Positions 1 through 7,913 of a DNA stretch of 64,000 nucleotides are shown here, in pieces. Origin of the DNA: Flavobacterium sp. ZT3R18. Lineage in GTDB: Bacteria; Bacteroidota; Bacteroidia; Flavobacteriales; Flavobacteriaceae. The position numbers and the translations under genes were made by a program. Where the stretch lies: NCBI RefSeq assembly GCF_007097385.1, contig NZ_VJZS01000006.1:186001-250000 (forward strand), read 5' to 3'. The notes beneath the pieces are model-generated. The model had not been told where the DNA came from, ran no database searches, and saw nothing but the letters and a program-made list of their open reading frames with translations. Positions within the stretch are counted from its first letter, which is position 1; the number at the start of each line of letters is the position of its first letter.

Positions 1-910
1 CGTAGCGTTTCATCAACTCGGTTCTATCAATCCATTCTATAATTTCTACATAAGGTTCAATATGATTTCGAGCAATGATGATTTTATAAAATTCTTTTTC
101 AGGGCCTGTTCCTACAAGTGTTAGTTTGCATTTTATGCGATCTTCTATTGGCAAAGAGTCAATAAAATTGGCGTAGGAGAGTAGTGTCAAGTCAAATCCC
201 TTCAAGGGTACAAAACGACCAACACTAATAATGTTGAACCCATGTTTTATACTAATGTTCCCTGAAAAATTATCTTCGGTAGCCACAGAGGGGAGTATCG
301 AAAAGGGTTCTGTGCAAATTTTTAGAGCAGTTGCTACTCCAGAGTTCATACCTAATATATGAACTGACTTGCTTTTTGTTTTTTGCAAAGAAAAGGAGAG
401 CTCCCAGAAACAATTCTTTATAAACCAAGTAACTCGGTCTTGCACCAAATACTTTAATGGGTAGGGATTTAAATAATGCTCGGGAATTTCTGGATGATGT
501 CCTATTGGCCCCCAAACCATTGGTTTGTTTAGTTTCCATAAGGAGCTAGGAGTCCAGTCATTATGAAAATTTACGTTATGAGCAATGTCAAAATGTAAGT
601 CTTGTTTTTTTATAAAGGGAACAATACTTTTTTGCCATAAATAATAATAGAGCATTGCACCACGACCTCCTTTTTTCCAGAAACGCATCCAATACGGTAA
701 ATCAAAATACAGGAAAGTAATGTTATTGTAAACCACATCTTGATTTTGATCCATATATTGATCGATCATCTTTTTATTGTTTTCTCGTGTAATTGCAATC
801 ACTTTGTTGTATCTCGCAATTTGATATACAAAGTTCCATCCCATTCCATTCTCGGAACCTTTGTACGGATTTATGGCATAACAACTGGCCAAAATAGTTT
901 TAGTTTTCAT
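1..910 (-). CDS. GT4-type glycosyltransferase, 3' end beyond the window
   Basis: An open frame of 303 codons starts at ATG 910 and runs off the left edge without a stop. The N-terminus (MKTKTILASCYAINPYKGSE) has the 'Y..np..GSE..mGW' pattern typical of GT-B glycosyltransferases of polysaccharide clusters. Further on lie a GPIGHHPE segment and the family hallmark GRFVPLKGFDLTL, followed by LVGTGPEKEFY, which opens the nucleotide-sugar-binding half. It probably transfers a sugar from a nucleotide donor to the lipid-linked repeat unit at the inner face of the inner membrane. It lies 45 bases downstream of the acyltransferase and is likely the distal gene of the same operon. The exact sugar cannot be read from the sequence. 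Confidence 0.85.
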   Translation of the reverse strand, partial: MKTKTILASCYAINPYKGSENGMGWNFVYQIARYNKVIAITRENNKKMIDQYMDQNQDVVYNNITFLYFDLPYWMRFWKKGGRGAMLYYYLWQKSIVPFIKKQDLHFDIAHNVNFHNDWTPSSLWKLNKPMVWGPIGHHPEIPEHYLNPYPLKYLVQDRVTWFIKNCFWELSFSLQKTKSKSVHILGMNSGVATALKICTEPFSILPSVATEDNFSGNISIKHGFNIISVGRFVPLKGFDLTLLSYANFIDSLPIEDRIKCKLTLVGTGPEKEFYKIIIARNHIEPYVEIIEWIDRTELMKRY

Positions 911-955
911 TTCGGTAAAAGCTTATTTGTTAATGGTTATCTATGTTGTCGCCTT

Positions 956-1693
956 TTAATTATTTGTGTTTGCTAGTGCAAACTTGTTGTTAATGTCGAT
1001 CTCATTGCTTCTTGTTTTTATAAGTTTTGCTGGAACGCCGCCTATTATACTATTGTCAGGAAAGGATTTTGTCACTACTGCACCAGCAGCAATGATGCAG
1101 CCATTGCCTAGTTGGACACCGTCCAGAATACTTACTTTACTCCCAATCCAGCAGTTTTTGCCTATTTTTATGCCTTTTCTATTCACTCCTTGGTGGCGAA
1201 TTGAGACAGTCAAATCACTATAATTGTGATTTTCGGGATGACAGCTTAAATACCCGCCCACGATGCATTCGTCGCCAATTTCTAGGCCTCCTGATCCTCC
1301 AAGTGAGGCATATTCGCCTATACCTACGGAGTTTCCAATTACTATTTTGTCTCCCAAATCGTTTAATGTAGTCGAAACAATAATTCGGCTAAAAGCACCT
1401 ATACTCACATTATTGCCAAATTGAATTCCGTTTTTGCTCAAGGCAGAGACAAATACAAAATCGCCCAATCGAAGAAATTTTCCCCATTTTATTTTAGACA
1501 TATAAAAAAAAGAAACCCCTCTGCCAAGCATCATTCCTCTTGGTTTTCGAAAAGAAAATAGCACTTTTAAACCTCTCAACAAGCATCGAACTTGCATCCA
1601 TACAAACTCAAGAATGGGGGCTAAACCCAAGGTCTCATCAAACTTGAAATTTGGATTTCGATATTGAATTATTTGCTCTAGGATGCGTTTCAT
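956..1693 (-). CDS. Left-handed beta-helix acyltransferase (WcaF/CatB-like)
   Basis: The 245-residue protein has repeated hexapeptides from about residue 90 (IGNSVGIGEYASLGG, IGDECIVGGY) and a second run at IGKNCWIGSKVSILDGVQLG, ending in GAVVTKSFPDNSIIGGVPAK. This is the classic trimeric acetyltransferase ending, and the buried 'HPENH' segment supplies a likely catalytic histidine. It probably O-acetylates a sugar of the exported polysaccharide using acetyl-CoA. Its start codon overlaps the stop of the preceding gene (ATGA), so the two are translationally coupled. Family identity is clear; the substrate is inferred only from context. Confidence 0.85.
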   Translation of the reverse strand: MKRILEQIIQYRNPNFKFDETLGLAPILEFVWMQVRCLLRGLKVLFSFRKPRGMMLGRGVSFFYMSKIKWGKFLRLGDFVFVSALSKNGIQFGNNVSIGAFSRIIVSTTLNDLGDKIVIGNSVGIGEYASLGGSGGLEIGDECIVGGYLSCHPENHNYSDLTVSIRHQGVNRKGIKIGKNCWIGSKVSILDGVQLGNGCIIAAGAVVTKSFPDNSIIGGVPAKLIKTRSNEIDINNKFALANTNN

Positions 1694-4065
1694 TTTTTAT
1701 TCTGAATTATAGTTGCTACGATATGATTTAGAGTGACGTCAAGATCTGTATTGTTGATGCATTCGTAAACAGTTGAATGACTTTTAGACTTTAATTTTGT
1801 AAATAGGTTTTTATAGTCGTTTGTTAGCTGTTCTATAGTTGTTTTACTAAGCTCTTTTTTTCTATTGAGAATTACAGAAACATCGGCAAATAGGAAAAAA
1901 TTAAATTTCGGTTTTAGTAAAAACTGGTACCCAAAAGAGGGTATCTTTTTGGATAAAACAATATTACTTCGCTTGCTATCGTTAATAAAATCAAAGTAGT
2001 ATCTGTCGTAAAGAACCACATAACCTCTTAGAATATATTTAAAATAAATAAAAAACTGGCCTATCAGATAATCAAAATAATAATAGGAGAACCTAAAAAA
2101 AGAAGACACTACATTTGTGTTTTTTCCCTGTCTTGGTAAACTATCTGTTGCCTGTTGATGTGCTTTTTGTTTGCCTTTTGTCCAGACACTCAAAATGGGG
2201 AGTATAGAAGGTCTGTGTCTTAGAATAACAACGGGTTTTCTAAGTTGCTTTTCTATTTTGTAGGCCAATAGGTTTATGATAGTAGATTTTCCTGCACCAT
2301 CTACACCACTAAAAGTAATAGTGAAGCCTTCATTATGAGCAATGTTCTTTACAGTATCTATGAAATAATTAAAAGTGTTTTTTAAAAACGAAAACCCTTT
2401 GTTCTCTTTTTTTTGCTTCACAAAACCCTTGATATTTCTAGTATCTCTGCTCCCTTTGTTAAAGTAGTCTTGAAATATTAGATCAATTGCTTCGGTAGAA
2501 TTTTCTATGACTTTTTTACACTCTAAATATTTTTCGGGAATTTTAGATTTATTAAGAGTATAAAATAGGGTTATAAATCGTGCGGTATCAATTTCAGAAG
2601 CATTTTTTGAACCATAATTGTTTTTATAATTATTTGCAATTATTTGTTTTGCACTCAATATTTCATAATTCTTAATTTTTAGTTGCCATATTAAATCTAT
2701 AGATAGAATACCTCCTTCGAGTGTAAAAACTTGAATGGTATTCATAAATGATTTTTGATTAACAGTGATTCTGGAGACCAAAGAGTGGTTTCTAAGATAC
2801 TTTACTATTGTTTTATTGTTGTTTTTATCAATAACTAAGTCAATGTCTGAATCGATACTTAAATCTTCGGGGTATCCTTTAGGGTATTTTAGTGCTGCAT
2901 AATCTTGAATTTCTAATAAGTCAAACAGATCCATAATTATCATTTCTCTTTGATTATAGTGTTCGGCTATAAAAAGATTCAATGCTTCGTTCCAGACTTG
3001 CAATGTCCAATAAATTTGTTTGTACCATTTAGGATGATTGGCATAGATTTGTATGTTTTGCATGCAATTTATGATCAAATACCATTTTAGATATTCATTT
3101 AGATTCTGGTCAAACAAAGAATTTCCAAATTCATTTTCATTAAAAGTTAGGATGTCTTGATAGATAAGTTTCCAACTTTTTTGTTCAACGAGAATCCCTT
3201 GTTGCATAATATAATGAAAATAGTCATACCCTTTTGGTCTTTGAAAACTGGCTAATTCCCAATCGTATATTGCGATTTCGTTTTTAGTTTTATACATATT
3301 CCATTGTGTAAAATCACCATGGGAAAGATGGGTTTCTACTTCTTTACTGGGAATGCAGTTTTGAATTAAGGTATTTAGTTTCCGAACAATATTTTTTGGA
3401 ATTCTTTCATCTGTACTACCCTCAAACTTTCTTTTTAGGGTATTGAAGAGTGTCCATTTATCCACAAGGATTGTTTTTTTTTCTATAAAGCTCATTTCTA
3501 CCAACGCTGTAAGATGTGCTGGAGTAAAAGTTTTTGTTCTTTTTCCATTAGCGGATATGTCAGTAAGCTGTACTATATATTTGCTTATAAATGATGCTTT
3601 CGGGATAATAAAATCGGTTTCTTTTAATTGTAATTTTTCTAAAAAAGTGCGCTCTGTCGTAATCATTTTTCGAGCGCTTTCAGTAGCGGCTATTTTGTAA
3701 AAATTAGTATTGGCATATAGAACAGCTTTACTATTTAGCCCAATAGTTCCCATAAAGAGAGCCCAGTCTTTTGTGCAATCAAAAATTGGATTGTCCTCCT
3801 TAGTAAACAAAAAGAGTTTCTTATGAAATATGATTTTTTGTAATCGTAAGAGAAATACAGTTTGTATTGTCATGGCAAATAGTCTGGCTCTAATACTACT
3901 TATATTATAGAACTTTAAAAAGAGCGGTTTTTTGCAACTGGCATTCCAGACCCATCTCATGGTTTGGTCTGGATTGTTTATAGAAAGTAATTCTAGTTTT
4001 GCTGTGCTTTGACTGTCTTTTCCTAAAGTGGATGAATATCCAAATTTTTTTAAAATCATTTCCAT
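1690..4065 (-). CDS. Three-domain fusion: APH-like kinase, nucleotidyltransferase-like and thymidylate-kinase-like P-loop
   Basis: This 791-residue protein joins three parts. Around residue 245 is a Brenner-type phosphotransferase loop (LSHGDFTQWNMY), followed by IYDWELAS, as in aminoglycoside/choline kinases. Around residue 405 is SDIDLVID, resembling the catalytic strand of nucleotidyltransferase-fold proteins. Around residue 585 is a Walker A motif (SGVDGAGKSTI), with a DRYYFD motif near 690 as in thymidylate kinases. The first ~130 residues are unassigned. It sits inside the polysaccharide operon between the polymerase and the acyltransferase. A role in phosphorylating or activating a sugar, or modifying the glycan end, is inference. 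Motifs are seen directly; the combined function is unknown. Confidence 0.7.
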   Translation of the reverse strand: MEMILKKFGYSSTLGKDSQSTAKLELLSINNPDQTMRWVWNASCKKPLFLKFYNISSIRARLFAMTIQTVFLLRLQKIIFHKKLFLFTKEDNPIFDCTKDWALFMGTIGLNSKAVLYANTNFYKIAATESARKMITTERTFLEKLQLKETDFIIPKASFISKYIVQLTDISANGKRTKTFTPAHLTALVEMSFIEKKTILVDKWTLFNTLKRKFEGSTDERIPKNIVRKLNTLIQNCIPSKEVETHLSHGDFTQWNMYKTKNEIAIYDWELASFQRPKGYDYFHYIMQQGILVEQKSWKLIYQDILTFNENEFGNSLFDQNLNEYLKWYLIINCMQNIQIYANHPKWYKQIYWTLQVWNEALNLFIAEHYNQREMIIMDLFDLLEIQDYAALKYPKGYPEDLSIDSDIDLVIDKNNNKTIVKYLRNHSLVSRITVNQKSFMNTIQVFTLEGGILSIDLIWQLKIKNYEILSAKQIIANNYKNNYGSKNASEIDTARFITLFYTLNKSKIPEKYLECKKVIENSTEAIDLIFQDYFNKGSRDTRNIKGFVKQKKENKGFSFLKNTFNYFIDTVKNIAHNEGFTITFSGVDGAGKSTIINLLAYKIEKQLRKPVVILRHRPSILPILSVWTKGKQKAHQQATDSLPRQGKNTNVVSSFFRFSYYYFDYLIGQFFIYFKYILRGYVVLYDRYYFDFINDSKRSNIVLSKKIPSFGYQFLLKPKFNFFLFADVSVILNRKKELSKTTIEQLTNDYKNLFTKLKSKSHSTVYECINNTDLDVTLNHIVATIIQNKK

Positions 4066-4180
4066 CGTGCAAAGTTTTAGGCTTTAGATATAAGGAAAAG
4101 TATGCCAAATAAAAAAGTCCTTATTTTAGTGGAGGTAAGCAACGATAAAAGAAATTAAAATTCCATATTTTGGAAATTAA

Positions 4181-5491
4181 TTATTTTATGGAAAGATCTT
4201 CGAAGACTAATTCTGGTCTTCTTTTTTTTAATTGTAGTTTCTGAATGTTGGTGAGATGTGGGTTGTTTTTAAAAGAAATCGAAAAAATAATCATTTGATA
4301 AAATAAAATACCATAATTACTATCGCCAAAAATCCCAAATTCTGTAAAAGAATTAATCAAAACGGGAATCATAATTCCAATAAGCATTAATCGAGTCTCT
4401 TTGTTCTCGGATAGAAAGGCTCGTAAAGTATAGATTAACTGAAAGATAGCAATTGTAAATCCTATAAATCCTAAGTTCATTAACACCTGTATAAAAGTAT
4501 TATGAGTCATGTTTCCTGGGTAAGTATGAGTTCCTTGAAAATAGTCTTTGTAATCAATTCTCATATAACCAAAACCTAGTAGCGGTTCTCTTGGCAATCC
4601 CTCTGTAATAAGGGCTTTCCAGAATGGTAATCTACCCGTTAAACTCATTACTTCCTCTAGTCGAGAACTGTCCCCATCCTTTAGAATCATTTTGTTTATT
4701 GCAATGGGAGCTATTAATAATACCGCAGTAATGAAAACTACTTTTAGCATTTTTCCTTTGGTTTGTTTGATATGAAAAAAGACAATTAGTAACGCACCAA
4801 TCAAGGAAGATCGTGATCCAGTCATGTACAACGCCCAAAAAAGCAGTAGTATTTTTATAACTGTTCCTGTTTTGTTTTCTTTTTGATACAAATCAAATAG
4901 TAAACAGGATACTCCAACTCCTGCAAGCATTCCTAATTCATTCGGATTCATGATTGTTCCGCCTAACCGCGCCTCTTCGCCACCATTGGTAAATCTAAAA
5001 AAGGTTGTTGGATCGATAAACATACCAATAATAAAAACCATTATAATTACAAAAACAGCATTGCCTAGCAAATGATACAATCGAATCGAATGTCCCTCAA
5101 AATAATAATCTAATACTTTGATGCTTTTGATAAAAAAATAAGCAAATACCAAACTTTGAAAAGTCATAAACCATTGTAAAGCACTATAACCAGGATTGGT
5201 ACTCCACAGGAAAGAGATAAATCCCAATGCGAGATAAAGTAAGTAAAGCAATGGCGAAAATATATTTTTGTACCCCATAGTATGAATCGCACCGTAGCGA
5301 ATAATGCTATAATAAAGTGCAATTGATGACAACATAACACCCATTCTACCCACCACTTTTATCCCTCTAGTTATTATAACATTATCACTCCATGTAAAAA
5401 AGCAAGCAATCATTAATAATAGAATGATAAACAAATAGGTATTTGTTCTTTTTAAGAAGGGAGCGTGTAGGTTTGTCAGATTGGGTTTCAT
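4181..5491 (-). CDS. O-antigen ligase/polymerase-like membrane protein (Wzy_C type)
   Basis: The 436-residue protein is built of about ten to twelve hydrophobic helices. A large loop in the second half includes LTGRLPFWKAL, EPLLGFGYMR and THNTFIQVLMNLGFIG; the His-Asn pair followed by an 'LMNLGFIG' helix is typical of Wzy polymerases and WaaL ligases. It acts at the periplasmic face of the inner membrane, either polymerising repeat units delivered by the flippase or ligating the chain to an acceptor. Its ATG overlaps the stop of the upstream glycosyltransferase by one base. Polymerase and ligase cannot be told apart by sequence; the presence of Wza, Wzc and a flippase favours polymerase. Confidence 0.8.
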   Translation of the reverse strand: MKPNLTNLHAPFLKRTNTYLFIILLLMIACFFTWSDNVIITRGIKVVGRMGVMLSSIALYYSIIRYGAIHTMGYKNIFSPLLYLLYLALGFISFLWSTNPGYSALQWFMTFQSLVFAYFFIKSIKVLDYYFEGHSIRLYHLLGNAVFVIIMVFIIGMFIDPTTFFRFTNGGEEARLGGTIMNPNELGMLAGVGVSCLLFDLYQKENKTGTVIKILLLFWALYMTGSRSSLIGALLIVFFHIKQTKGKMLKVVFITAVLLIAPIAINKMILKDGDSSRLEEVMSLTGRLPFWKALITEGLPREPLLGFGYMRIDYKDYFQGTHTYPGNMTHNTFIQVLMNLGFIGFTIAIFQLIYTLRAFLSENKETRLMLIGIMIPVLINSFTEFGIFGDSNYGILFYQMIIFSISFKNNPHLTNIQKLQLKKRRPELVFEDLSIK

Positions 5492-6606
5492 TAGCTGCTG
5501 TATAATTCTTGATTAAATTGCTGAATGATTCTTTTCCAATTGTAGTTTTCCTGAATCATGGTTATGGCGTTTTGTTGCAGCTTAGAAAACGCTACAGGAT
5601 TGTTCCAAATAGAACTTAATGCAGACATTGCCACTTCTAATTCTTGACTGTTTTGTGTATAAATTGTTTTTCCCGCTTGATATTCTGTGATTAGATCGCC
5701 AATATTGGTTGTGTCTGTTACCACACAGGGTTTTCCAAAACTAGCCGCCTCGATAACAGAAAGGGGTAACCCCTCGTTGCGAGAAGGATGAACAAAAACA
5801 TCCATTTTAGATAATAGAATGTCTTTTTCTGTGCCGAATTTGCTCCCGAAAAGGAGTATGCTTTGTTCTAGATTTTTTGCTTTAATTTTTTGTTCTAGAT
5901 TGTATTTTTCGTTGCTGTCCCCAATAATCCAGAGTTGAGCATTTGGCGTTTTGTCAAGCAAAATTTCAAAAGCTTCAATTAGCGTATCTAGCCCTTTGGT
6001 GTAAATATCCAATCGTCCTATAAACCCGAAGACGATATTTTTGTTCAAGGATTTTGTGGTAAGTATCACTTTGTTATTTTCATATCCATAAGGCAATAAT
6101 ATTGATTTTGGAATAGAAAATAAGTTTGACAATCCAATCATTTCGCTTTTTCCGATGCAATGTATTTTTATTGTTTTTAGTAGCAATCTTTTTTCAAACA
6201 AATGAAAATATATTTTTTTTGCCCAATAACTTCTTTTCATTGCAATAGTATTGTATGCACCATGTGGCGTAAATACAAATGGGATTTTATGTTGAGATAG
6301 TATTTTTGATATAGTCGAAAAAACAGGAATCCAGCCTCCGTGAAGATGAAATATGGCTTGCTCATTTTGATGGATCAATGCCATTTTTAATTGCTTAGAG
6401 ACCTGAAACGGATTGCGTTGTTGCAAAAATAGTTGGGTGTCGAAATTGCGATTTTCATAGTTTTTTTCTTCGTTTATGGCAATTCCCCACACCGATACTT
6501 TTAGCCCAGCTTCTACTTGTTTAGTAGCGAGTTGATGTACCACTTTATTAACGCCATTCATCCTTTCGGGATTGGCTTTTCCTAAAACAAGGTGTATTAT
6601 ATCCAT
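5491..6606 (-). CDS. GT4 glycosyltransferase
   Basis: This is a GT-B fold enzyme with an N-terminal acceptor half (HLHGGWIPVF, FTPHGAYNTIAMKRSYW) and a C-terminal donor-binding half (FGFIGRLDIYTKGLDTLIEA, then HPSRNEGLPLSVIEAASFGK with the E-x7-E motif). It is expected to add a sugar to the lipid-linked repeat unit in the cytoplasm. The frame could open 12 codons earlier at 6642, but ATG 6606 (MDIIHLVLGK) gives the usual N-terminal beta strand and a 10-base overlap with the flippase stop, so it is preferred. The donor sugar is not predictable. Confidence 0.85.
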   Translation of the reverse strand: MDIIHLVLGKANPERMNGVNKVVHQLATKQVEAGLKVSVWGIAINEEKNYENRNFDTQLFLQQRNPFQVSKQLKMALIHQNEQAIFHLHGGWIPVFSTISKILSQHKIPFVFTPHGAYNTIAMKRSYWAKKIYFHLFEKRLLLKTIKIHCIGKSEMIGLSNLFSIPKSILLPYGYENNKVILTTKSLNKNIVFGFIGRLDIYTKGLDTLIEAFEILLDKTPNAQLWIIGDSNEKYNLEQKIKAKNLEQSILLFGSKFGTEKDILLSKMDVFVHPSRNEGLPLSVIEAASFGKPCVVTDTTNIGDLITEYQAGKTIYTQNSQELEVAMSALSSIWNNPVAFSKLQQNAITMIQENYNWKRIIQQFNQELYSS

Positions 6607-7829
6607 AATTGAAATTGATTTTTTTTGAGTTGATTTTGCCAATAAAAGGTCATGACTAATTGATTTATAGCAAGTCCCGCAACAGCACCGTATAAGCCAA
6701 AGTAATTGAGAAAAAAATGAAAAGTAACTACTGATAATGCAAAGGAAATTACATATCCATAAAAAAACACTTTATTTAAAACGAGTGTTTTTATGGCAAT
6801 TCGGATAGGATAATTTAGAAAAATAAAAAGGTATAGAATGGTCATAATCTTTACGACATAGCCATATTTTTGATATTTGAAGCCTCCAGCAAGGATAATA
6901 ATCTCATCAGAAAATATAAAAACAAATGTCAATATGGAGCCAAAAATGACCAATCCTATTAATGAAATATCGATTAAGTATTTTTTTGCTTTGGCAAGAG
7001 ATTGATGATGGAAATAAATCACTTTGGGCAATAAATAATTTTCAATAGAAATTAAAGCAACACTCAGAACTCCAAAAACAGATTGCACCAATCGCAAAGC
7101 ACCAAGAGCTTCGATACCCAAGTAAAGACCAGACACTAGTACAAAGAAATTGCTAGACCCCCATTGTAAGAAAGCGATATAAACCAGCCATTTGCCTTGT
7201 AGAATATGATTGTCTCGAAAAAGTTTCCAAGATCGCGGAGTTTCAAAATTTTTAATGATAAAAATGAAACCGGGCAAGGATGAAGCTAGATTGGCAATGC
7301 TGATTATCCAAAGCGTATTAGACAATTGAATCCCGTCTCGCAAAACATAAAATAGTATAATTATTAAAAGGGTAAAAAGACTATCGATAATAAGAGCATT
7401 TGTAACTTGCGCCAGTCCCAAGAAAAATTTTCTAAAAAAATCCTGTATCAATAATCCAAATATAAAAAAAGCAATAGTGTTTCCGTACGCACTGTAAATG
7501 GATAATATAGGCAAGCAAAGGAATAATAGTTTGACAATTAGTATAAAAAGTGCGATTAAAAATAGTATGACCAGACATAGAAAAACAAAATATTGTTTTT
7601 TTTGTTGCACCTTGAGATAGGATACCTGAAACGGCTGTATAACAAGTGCCGTGGTAATACTCATGGTTAAATACACAAAAAGCATCAATGTAGAGAACAA
7701 ACCAAAACTTTTTAAATCTAGTTTTTGAGCTAAAAATAACATAAGCAAAAAGTTAGTTCCGCTATATATGGCTTGGTCTAGTAGCACCAAAGCAGGTTGT
7801 GAAAAGAATATTTTTTTTATGTAATTCAT
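6597..7829 (-). CDS. Polysaccharide flippase (Wzx/MOP superfamily)
   Basis: The 410-residue protein is almost entirely hydrophobic, with about twelve predicted helices. It opens with an amphipathic segment (QPALVLLDQAIYSGTNFL), the usual start of MOP-superfamily flippases, and contains a long paired-helix pattern repeated in the second half. It would translocate undecaprenyl-linked repeat units across the inner membrane before polymerisation. It is slightly shorter than many Wzx proteins (usually 420-500). The gene lies 80 bases downstream of the wzc-like gene and overlaps the following glycosyltransferase. Family call is firm, substrate unknown. Confidence 0.8.
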   Translation of the reverse strand: MNYIKKIFFSQPALVLLDQAIYSGTNFLLMLFLAQKLDLKSFGLFSTLMLFVYLTMSITTALVIQPFQVSYLKVQQKKQYFVFLCLVILFLIALFILIVKLLFLCLPILSIYSAYGNTIAFFIFGLLIQDFFRKFFLGLAQVTNALIIDSLFTLLIIILFYVLRDGIQLSNTLWIISIANLASSLPGFIFIIKNFETPRSWKLFRDNHILQGKWLVYIAFLQWGSSNFFVLVSGLYLGIEALGALRLVQSVFGVLSVALISIENYLLPKVIYFHHQSLAKAKKYLIDISLIGLVIFGSILTFVFIFSDEIIILAGGFKYQKYGYVVKIMTILYLFIFLNYPIRIAIKTLVLNKVFFYGYVISFALSVVTFHFFLNYFGLYGAVAGLAINQLVMTFYWQNQLKKNQFQLWI

Positions 7830-7863
7830 AAGTAGATACTATTTGTTTTTCATCGTTCATATG

Positions 7864-7913
7864 GTATCGCCATTCTTCATTCCAGCTTGTGATTTGCAAT
7901 CATGGCGATTTCA
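7864..7913. repeat. Short dispersed inverted repeat (copy 1)
   Basis: The 8-base arms ATCGCCAT and ATGGCGAT are separated by about 28 bases between the wzc-like gene and the flippase. A related unit with the same outer sequence (GGTATCGCCA ... CATGGCGATTTCAT) occurs at 31075-31129. It is probably a REP-like palindrome found between genes; no function can be assigned. Confidence 0.5.
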
